Below, piece by piece: positions 49,031 to 58,400 of a DNA stretch of 64,000 nucleotides. A program made the position numbers and the translations under genes. The stretch is from Fasciolopsis buskii. Lineage: Eukaryota > Platyhelminthes > Trematoda > Plagiorchiida > Fasciolidae. The stretch lies in contig LUCM01000269.1 in the NCBI GenBank assembly GCA_008360955.1, positions 150,256-214,255 of the forward strand, written 5' to 3'. The notes beneath the pieces were generated by a model. It was not told the origin of the DNA, made no database searches, and saw only the letters and a program-made list of their open reading frames with translations. Position 1 is the first letter of the stretch. The number at the start of each line of letters is the position of its first letter.

Positions 49031-49336
49031 TTATCTAGTAACAGCATAGTCAAAATACTCGGTAGTTTATCGGCATTTCTGCTGCCGCGGCTATACTAGC
49101 TTTGCAATTAAACTCGGTCATAAATTAATTCGTGGTGACTGTTTTGACTAAAGGTTGTTACTGAACATCGAGATTTCATAGCAATGCAGCAAATTTCACC
49201 CCTTACATAAATGAGAATATAAATAACTTGTGTCTTGTAACCTGTTCATTTTCACTCTTCGGAAAGTAGTGAAGTACGATTTATGCCATCGTTTTTTTTC
49301 TTTTTCGGTCCTAAAAGGAACGGAGCTTTTTTGAAA

Positions 49337-49472
49337 ATGACGTTTGACGAACAGCGCATCGTGGCTCATACTACCGTGATGTCTCATGCTTCGTCTCCTT
49401 GCGGGAAATATGTTGTGTTTGGAACAAACATGCAGCGCTTGTTGGTATATATTTCTGCTTCCTTTTTCCAGC
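49337..49472 (+). CDS. THOC6: THOC6 exon 1 (start codon to first donor)
   Basis: ATG at 49337 opens 'MTFDEQRIVAHTTVMSHASS', followed by the first WD blade. An in-frame upstream ATG at 49283 would add a poly-Phe stretch and is less likely. The donor is C|GTAAGT at 49473, leaving phase 1. No promoter motif is evident in the 300 bp between this exon and RTE copy B. Confidence 0.72.
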
Positions 49473-52400
49473 GTAAGTTGTTTCTCTCGTATGCATGCAA
49501 TAATGACCCTATATAGACCGACAGTTTGAATGCAGACCGATAAAGACTGTGCATTTGGAAATCTCAAAGAGTTGGCATTCGTTGTGTACATCAAGTCAGT
49601 TCCTTTTCTGTGCATCGCACGACATTATTTGGATCTTTCGATGGTGTTGCGAGCGCCAGTCCATTTTGGAGAAGGTAGATCATATCCGCTTGCCAAGCGA
49701 AGATTCTGGCATTTGTTGTTCTGTGGTAAATTGTGAATTCTTCAACTGTAACTGTCTATCGCGAAAATAGATAACGAATCTGTTGTACGATTCGTTGTCA
49801 GACGGACTGATTGTGAGCACTGGGACTGGCATGGTGCATGTCTATGTCGTAGGTGCCCAATTCCTCCATTTGTTGCAATTCAGTGCACACGACTCCATGA
49901 TTCACGGACTGTGTTCTGCTGGTGAAAACCAAGTAAGTTTTCAGGCGTTGTGTTTGTACCGCTTACAGACTGAAGAAAACAAGTTTTTCTTTGCATTTGT
50001 CATTGCGAAAACAGTATGATCTAACATGCATAGTCAACGGACAGATCTAATCATCGGGTTTCGTTATCTTGTTATTGTAGCCACATCTATCAAGGTCTTC
50101 AATTTGTTGCTAGTGCAGTTTTTACTTGTATGCTGAGGATAATCAAGCGCGTTGGCGTGTTTCACTTGCATGGTGCTATAACTTAAAACTTTACGCTCTA
50201 TAATTTTTCCAACTGAATCAGTCGAAAAACAACCGTATGTGATTTAATCGTTGAAAGTACACAAGGGGTTTGTCCAGGTTATAATTTCAAAGGGAGAGTG
50301 GTTCAGTCGGTTTTAATTAATTTAAAAAATCTCCGAATACAACATGCTTAAGAGTTCGGTTTAGAAGATGTGTGAATTCGGTTTTTTATAAGACCGTTAT
50401 CGAAAGAATCTGAAGTTTTTCTTCATGAAAACATCGTCAGGAATAACCAGGAGTGTTTATGTACGCGGGATTCAGTTATTGCCACCCAAAGCCAGCGAGC
50501 ATAGGATGCTATTGCATGTAATGTTGATATTGAGCCATTTTATTTGTCGTTTCGATCCGGTTTCCTGTCCTAACTGTAGTCTCTTAGCTGTGCATTATCG
50601 GTGCATTAAATCGAAGGTAAATCAACTTGTGTATTGCTTACATGGATTTCAGTGATGAGTTGAGCGCTGTTGCTGCCTCTGCTGTAATACAGATTCTGGA
50701 AGAGAGACAAGGAGTATGCCATATTTGGTAATAGGTCACACTGGCCACCTCACAATGCCGTCAACAGACTCTCTTGGATTTTAATGCGGAAGATGCTTAC
50801 CAGGCAAAACCCGGCTACATCCTAGATCGCTGCTGCTTGTTTGCGGCTAATTACAATCCCTCGGTCCACAGTCTGGGACAATGCCAGACAGCTCTACCCC
50901 TAGTAGTATTCGAAGTGACCATTGAAAACGTTTATTTTGATGGTAACTCTATGGTTAACCACCGGTCCGTCGTTTAACTCAATTTTTTGAAAATATTTAA
51001 ATGTCATGCTTTTCCTTAGTTTGCTACTTGTTCCGAGGAAGGGACTGTTCGTTTCTGGGAAACTCGCCTACTACGGGGAGGAGGTGTAAATGCCCAAGCA
51101 GTAGGCACATTTCATCCTCACCAAGTTCCATGCTTGGGAAGACCTCATTTGGGCCGTTGGTTAACTACGGTCTCATGTGATACATCGGACTGGAATTGGT
51201 TTGTTACCGGAGGTGGACCCAGTTTGTCTTTGTGGAATCGTCGAGCAGGTCGACACGTGACTCCACTTCATCCAGACGGTGAGTTTGCTAGTGATCACTG
51301 AATATATTACGATTTGCTGCCAGAGTTACGTTTCTCGTATTCGCCTTTCATGTTCATATGTGAGTGTAGTGTGTGGAGTGTCTGAGAAGATTAGCACTTC
51401 TGAGTTAGATTATGTTGGGTTTTACAACCACTAACCTTGCATTGGCTTTAGTTGCTATCTCAAACGGATAAATGGAAGATTGACTACAAGAAGAACTATA
51501 CAGAAGAAGAAAGACTTAGAATGCAAGAACGTCATTTACTGTGGTTTTGAGTAATCGACCATCGTGTGGGAGATTTCGTGAATCTCAAACTGGCAGACTA
51601 AGTGGCCCAACACAGTTTTTATACTTTTCTATCACGTGATCGGCTGACCACTTCGACTCATCTTCCTACCACTACCTGCCTATGAGAATCACGTTCCGTG
51701 CGATAGGCGTTCTGTTGTTATGTGTAATCATGGTCTATCTACTTTAACTTATTCTGATTCACTGACTCTTTAAGGAATCAAACCGTTGGGCCCGGTACCC
51801 AAAGCCTGACCTGTGAATAACTAAGACAGTACTCTCATTATATTCTACAAGTATGACGAAGACATGGATGTTTAGGGACCGACATTATTCCTACTTTTTC
51901 TGTCCTCATTGACTATGCTTTTGTAACATGGAGTAGGAATAATCTAATTACTTCAGTGTCAAGCCTGCCATAAAATGCGAAATGAGAGGCGTCTAACCTG
52001 GCTTTGGTAATGGATTCTACCTCCAGTTCGCTGACTTTCGTTCATGAATTTCTCGTTTGTTGGGCGAAAAATTCGCTTGCTGTTTTTCTTGGATCAACAC
52101 CTGCTGGTCGACTACTTAGACGACTAATTCGGCCCTTCATTACTAAATGACCTAGTGCGTCTTCTATATCCAATTTATGTATTTTTAATCGGCGAATTTG
52201 TTGCAAATAAACTGATTTAACATCAACTATTATTACATAGTAGACGCAACAGATGTATCGAATTCAGTTCAGATCAGTTTGTACATCCATTAATCTTACA
52301 TCAGCGTTCTCTGGTTCTGGTTGTTACCTCCCAGTACCAACGACTCAGACAGAAAAAAAGAGTAGTGAATGATCGACCGCGAAGTATTACGTTGAGGAAC

Positions 52401-55400
52401 TATGCAGAATAAAGGTTTCGAATTCAAAAATGTCACTGATTGCGGCCCTGATCCATATGACTTATTGTTTCCAACCACCGCTTGGGGGGAATCTCGTGCA
52501 CCCCAACTGGATAGTTTAACTAGACCTACACGAGCCAGTCCACTGGTTTGTTTTAGTGCTTTTCTGCCATTTCACCGACTTTCCACCTTGAACCTTCTTC
52601 CAACCGATACCTTCCTCTGCGAATGGCGTACATGGATGCAGTTCTTTTGTGAGCATGTGCACAGCATGTCCCTGACCACCTTTACCTATTCTAATTCAGT
52701 GTTTATTTTAGAGACAACCCCAAGATCTGATGCATTTTTTCTGATCTCTGAGTTACTCACAAAATCTTCCCACTATATTGTACCAATAGTACGAAGACAA
52801 CGGTATTCAAACACCAGAAATCTTCGTATATCTTCTGCTCTCAACAGCCATATTTCGGATCCGCAGAACAAAACCGAACCCACCGCTGCTGCATATACTG
52901 GACCTTCGATCGATGCCGGGATATCATGACGATGTCACAAGTGCTTCAAATTAGTGAGTGCCAACTGAACCTATTTAAGCGAGGACACTTCTTCCGATGT
53001 ACGACCGCCAAGTGAGATATAGTTACCCAAGTAAGAAAATCTATCCACCACACTCCGTTGTTTTCCCGCAAGAACAAGGTTCGGCTTTGAGTCAGTCCAA
53101 TTCTGCAACTGCATTTTAGACATCGAAGGTGAAAAACGCATTGCAAACATCTAAACTATCGTTTAGAGGATCGAGAAAAATCTGCAACTTACTTAAGGGT
53201 TTACTCAGTAGCACAACGTTGTCCTGTTTAAGCAAATATCAATGCCACTATTCTCACATGAGGATTGGACTATCTCCGTAACCATCTTAATAACAAGGTT
53301 CAAAGAAAGGTGAAGGGGACAATTCTGACGGGCTCAAGTGAAAGATTGCCGTATGCACGAACTCGGCTTCGGCTGTTTGCATACTGAGATTGGATAAGTG
53401 AAATGAATTTCTCCGGTACGTCGCTTAGTGAGAGGCGGCATCGACGGGCAGCGTCGATAGAGCCAAAACCGTTCTCAAATGAACGAGACTGAAGTCATTG
53501 GTCTGCCGAACGTGTGCCTATGTTCTAAGTTGTATTGCGGAATGAAAACCTGGTCAATACGACTCCAACGAGGGCGGAAACCGGCTTGCTTCTCGCGCAT
53601 GCACCTTTGGCGAGTACCAGAAAGTCAGCGGAGGATGACGCTCGCAAGCGGTTTGGACACAGTGTGTTCCAATTCCTCGGTGGTTTTCAGATGGGAATCC
53701 ATGACCTTGTAAATCAGTACAGTCACCGATGTCTATTGTATCCAATTCTTCCCTTCGAAGAATGACGTTCCAGTCTTGCCTTGTAATTGCAGTTTACTCA
53801 TTTGAGTTAAAAGTTCATCCAAAGTTATTGTTGTACCATCGTTAAGACAGCTGAGTCATACTTGGAACTTTATTGCTAGAGGATAGTAATACTCGCGAGA
53901 AGTTTCAGTACACTGCTTAGCAAACTTATTCCCCGTGACTTCCACCCCGGAATCTATTACCTTGTGATCGTAAATCGTTGGAAATTTCTCCTCGTATGTG
54001 GACTGCTGGATCGGCACTTACCAGTCTGAGTCATCTGAAGCGTGACAGGCGATTATCCATCAAAATTCGAGTATATACAGCAGCAGACATACGGCTCAGA
54101 AAAGTGGTTGTTGAAGGTATGGGGTTTTCGAAGACTCGCTTTTCCACAACCGTCGTTTTCGTAGTGCTGGTAGAATATGGTGGAGGAATTAACTCATAAG
54201 TCGTGTTAGATACTAGGCCCTTGGATTCCATCCCTAGAAGAGGCACTTCATAAGAATAGAATGAGGTAGTCCAGGGTTGTGGTCCAAGAGATCCCCACAA
54301 ACGACGGTTGGAGACCAAAGTCGCAGTCTTTGGCGTTCTTGAGTCAGAAATTTGTTTTGTTCTGGATAGTTTTTCATATTATTATATAGCAGTCTATCTT
54401 TCACCATCCCTCGTTCCTTTTTTCTGTTTGAGTTTCTGGTACTGGGGGACAACACCCAAAACCAGAGTAGGTTGATAGGTAGTTAATGGTTGTACAAACT
54501 GCGCTGAAGCGAACGACGGAAATTAGGAAGGTTCGTTATAGAAAAGATTCTAGAGGTACCCTGGTGATCGATATTTCCCTGCTTCTCACATTGGCAATAG
54601 GGGTTTTTCTCTGGCACCCATGCATATCACTACAAACGCTGTTCAGAACAATGAGTAGCGCGGTCCTGAGTGTCCTGCTCGGCGACCGGTGCAGTATGAA
54701 ATTTCTTGTTAGTACTGTTTCGGGAGGTTCGTGGATGAGTTTTGTTAGGGAAACCAGCCGGTAAGCAAGAGAACGATCAGAGTTCTCAACCATAGTCTTT
54801 CGTTCTAACGGGAACTTGTCCACAAGGGATGTCACAAAGAGATTGCACCTTGATTCAATGGGACGGGTTGCGTGCCTACACCACTCAACGAACCATACAG
54901 AGTGGTTTATCACAAGTCGAAGATCCAATCATGCCTGGAAAGTCAATGGGTAGAGGCCTGACGAAGTAGTCTCCTGGTCCTGCCAGTTGGGGGTTGATCT
55001 GAGTTAGCAGCTCAGTCGAAAAAACGAGTGGAAGAATAATTGAGCCAAGTAGATGAGCTTCCACTCAGCTATTCCCCGCTGCCTTGCGGTCAGGTTCTTG
55101 TCAGAACCAGAGGCTTTGGTTGAGACCCTTAATCGTTCTTCTGCTTAGCGGCTGGACTCCCTAGCAGTACCCGTTCATCAATCCCCATGAGTTACACGTC
55201 TACAAATAATTCCATATTCCATCGGTCGTCAAGCCGGATAACCAGGATCGCGCTGTCCATTGCATCGAGCGGGGTAGTTACCGGGTAGTGATAAGTACGC
55301 TACTGCTCACAGTTCCTTCTCTTTTGTTCAACCTGTCTCTTCTGTCTCCAATTATCCCCCCTGCTTACCCATAGTCCCCACTGATAACATGCCCGACACT

Positions 55401-58400
55401 AGCAACGATTGATTGTCAAATAGTGTCGTAAGTGGTTCCAACATGCCAGCTCACAGTAACTCAAACCTCGTCAACCTCTGAGTCTCGGATCCTCTAATGT
55501 GCGCACTCTCATGCAGGCTGGTCAACAGGCATATATAGCTCGGACTTTCAATTGATGTCTCCCACATCAGTGTAACATGAATTCAGGTTTCGAGTAGAGT
55601 AATTCAACTAACTGCACCTAATGTTTCACGAAGGTAGTTTCTGTGAATCTCAGGCGAACAAAGCAGCTGAAACTATGGATCAACGTAATGTAGGAATAGT
55701 GTTAAGTGAGAAGGCTGAAGCGGCCTTTTTAGACTGGATCCCGGTTAGCAGTCACTTCTGCGTCGTGAGACTGCAAAGATCAGTCGTCGTACGAAAAGGT
55801 AGCTGTATTCGGCGCATCGTGTTTGTCATTTCGGCATATGCTCCACCAGACTGCGGCGCCCATAGGCGAACTCTTCACTTGTTCTTAAGAGCAAAGCCCC
55901 CAAAATTGTAAAGGTAACAAGTAACCTTAGTGGACAAGTGGGAAAACTTAGTGCATCAAAAGCTTCTGGTGCTGTGCTACGCTTGAGTAGAGCTACAGAT
56001 CTTGGTAGTCTGTCTAATACGCGCTACGCACTTTTCGTAGATTCACACATGTACATGAGTTAGTGTGCATAATCTTCGCCGCTTAGATTCCCCCCATTTA
56101 GCAATTCGAAGCCTGCATACTGGAGATCTAAAGGGTACTCCATTATCTCGTTGGTCAACAAGTCAAACAAAAATGAGCACAATTGGTTGTGTCAAATGAG
56201 CTTGGTGGTGCATATCCTTAATCGACTATAGGTATGGCGGTACAATGTTCGCAGGCAGCTGACGAACTTTTCTGGAATACCTGACGGGGGAGAGAGCACT
56301 AAACAGCGATGTTCGGTTCACTGAGTTGAACGCGTCTTTCAAGTCGAGAGAAATCACGACTGCCGAGCAGCGATGTTTCACTTACCTCGGCAGCTGCGTG
56401 ACGAAGGACGGTAGCACGGAAGTGGGGGTTACACGTGTGTCCGATGCTCGAGTGACATACGCTATTCATTTGTAGCAAGTTTTGCCTGTGTTCCTGGGTC
56501 TAGTGTTCATCAAAGACACTGGATCTTCCAAGGGTCGCTGGGTCTAGAGGAGCAAAAGCGCCAGCGTCCTAACTGCGAGGAAGTGAATAACGTGCGTCGA
56601 CGGTTGCAGCGTCAGTTGACGATAAGTCTTAGGAATGATGGAAAAAACTGGTGGGCCAAGAAAGCCGAAGAGCAAAGACTGTTTAGGCTTATACCCGACT
56701 GCGGACTGACTATCAATCAGCGTGGGATTAGCTTACTTCCGATAGTTGCTAAGGTGTTAGCTCCGACGATGCTGCGTCATTTGACACTGATTCGCGAGTG
56801 TAATATCGGCACAGTACACGCGACCTTTCAACTTCAGTGCAATATCAGACCGACACCACAAGTGCTTCAGTCCACCGCGAGCTGCTCGAGCCTTGGATAT
56901 ACGCATGTTTACCTCTATTGCCGAGCTATCATCGTTCGATACGCAGCTACCAAGGTAGGTGAAACGGTCTATAGTCGTTAGTTCCTCTCCGCTGAGCATC
57001 ACGTTCGGCACTACTGTCGTCCAGTCATGCAATAGCACTTTGCACTTTGAAGGTGCAAAGCATATGCCAGGCCGAGCAACCGATCTCGAGAGTCTATCTA
57101 GTACGCGTTGTGCATGGTCCGCAGACTCGAAAACGCACACGACGTCATCTGCGTAATCTAGGTCGCATAGCTTCCCTCCGTTTCCTGGTTCGATTCCTAC
57201 ATCCTGGTGACCTCTTAAAGCATCTTCCATCACCTCGTCCATGACGAAGTTAGAGAGGAATGAAGATGGACACCCTTGTCGAACGCCACTAGTCGTTTCA
57301 AATGAACTTGATAGTTCACCGTGTACAATCACGCGAGTATAATGCTTGCAACAAGTTAACGAACTTCGTTGGCATACTATTCGGGTGAGGAGCACTGAAT
57401 AGTGCTGCTCGATCCACGGAGTCGGAAACGCCTTCCAAGTCCAGAAAGCGTACGATCGTAGGGCGGCGGTGTGTGTGTGTGGCGCGTTTCGAGTAACTGT
57501 CGAAGAGTGATTATCTGGTCGATGCAACCTCGACCTGGACGAAATCCGGCCTGCTGTTCGCCGATATTACACTCGCGAATCGGTGTCGAACGACGCCGAA
57601 TTATCGAAGCTGCAGCCTGTTGCAGCGTATGCTGAGATGACAAATAAACTGTGCTTGAAGGAACTATCCTTCCGGACGCCGACTGATCCCTGCAGTCTCA
57701 CGGCGCACAAGCGACTGCTAACCGGGATCCAGTCTAAAAGGCTGCTTCGGCCTTCTCACTCAAGACTATTCCTGCACCACGTTGACCCACAGTCTCAATT
57801 GTTTCGTCTCCTGAAGTGTGTAGTAAATATCTTGACGAGACATTTGAGGCAGTTAGTTGAATGACTCTACTCTACTCGAATCCTGAATTCTTGTTTCACT
57901 GACACAGGAGACATCAATCGGAAGCTAAACACGTTTGTTGACCAGCCTGCATGTGAGTGCGCACATTGAAGGAACCGAGATTCAGAGGTTGACGAGGCTT
58001 GGGAAGATGTAAGCTAGCAGACTGAAAACCACGTACTACACTATTTGATAATGAACCGTTGCGACTATCGGACGTGTTATCAGTGCTTACATTGTTGGTC
58101 GGCAGAGAGGGCAAAGAAACTGGGTTGGAAACAGGTGAAATAGGTACAATGAATGAGGTTTAATTCTTTGGTGTACGGCGACTGTGCGCTCACGTTCGAT
58201 TTGTTTGCTTGTCTAAACTAATTATTGGGATTGTAGTCCACTGCAATTTCTAGGGTCTCAGTGGAGATTTTCGATGATAGGCGACACGTTTTGCTGCCCA
58301 TTAAAAATGCATCCTTGCCATCGAAGATTAAATTTTAATCAATGCCTATCCGATTTTGCCTGAACTCTGGTTGTTTCTGATGCATGCATTATTGCTTAGT

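Noticed and set aside
49802..49852. Possible extra THOC6 coding sequence 'GLIVSTGTGMVHVYVV' before exon 2.
   Set aside because: It is in phase and WD-like, but including it would lengthen the first inter-blade linker in a way not seen in THOC6. Kept only as an alternative acceptor for exon 2.
50720..50977. Candidate THOC6 exon containing 'GHTGHLT' in one frame, and a 67-codon frame starting at 50774 in another.
   Set aside because: The GHT-like string resembles a WD motif by chance. The frame is closed by stops, the phase does not fit 51020, and the longer frame has no WD features.
57470..57482. GT dinucleotide run as a microsatellite.
   Set aside because: Only about six units, identical in copy B at 48738-48750. 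It is part of the RTE sequence rather than an independent repeat.
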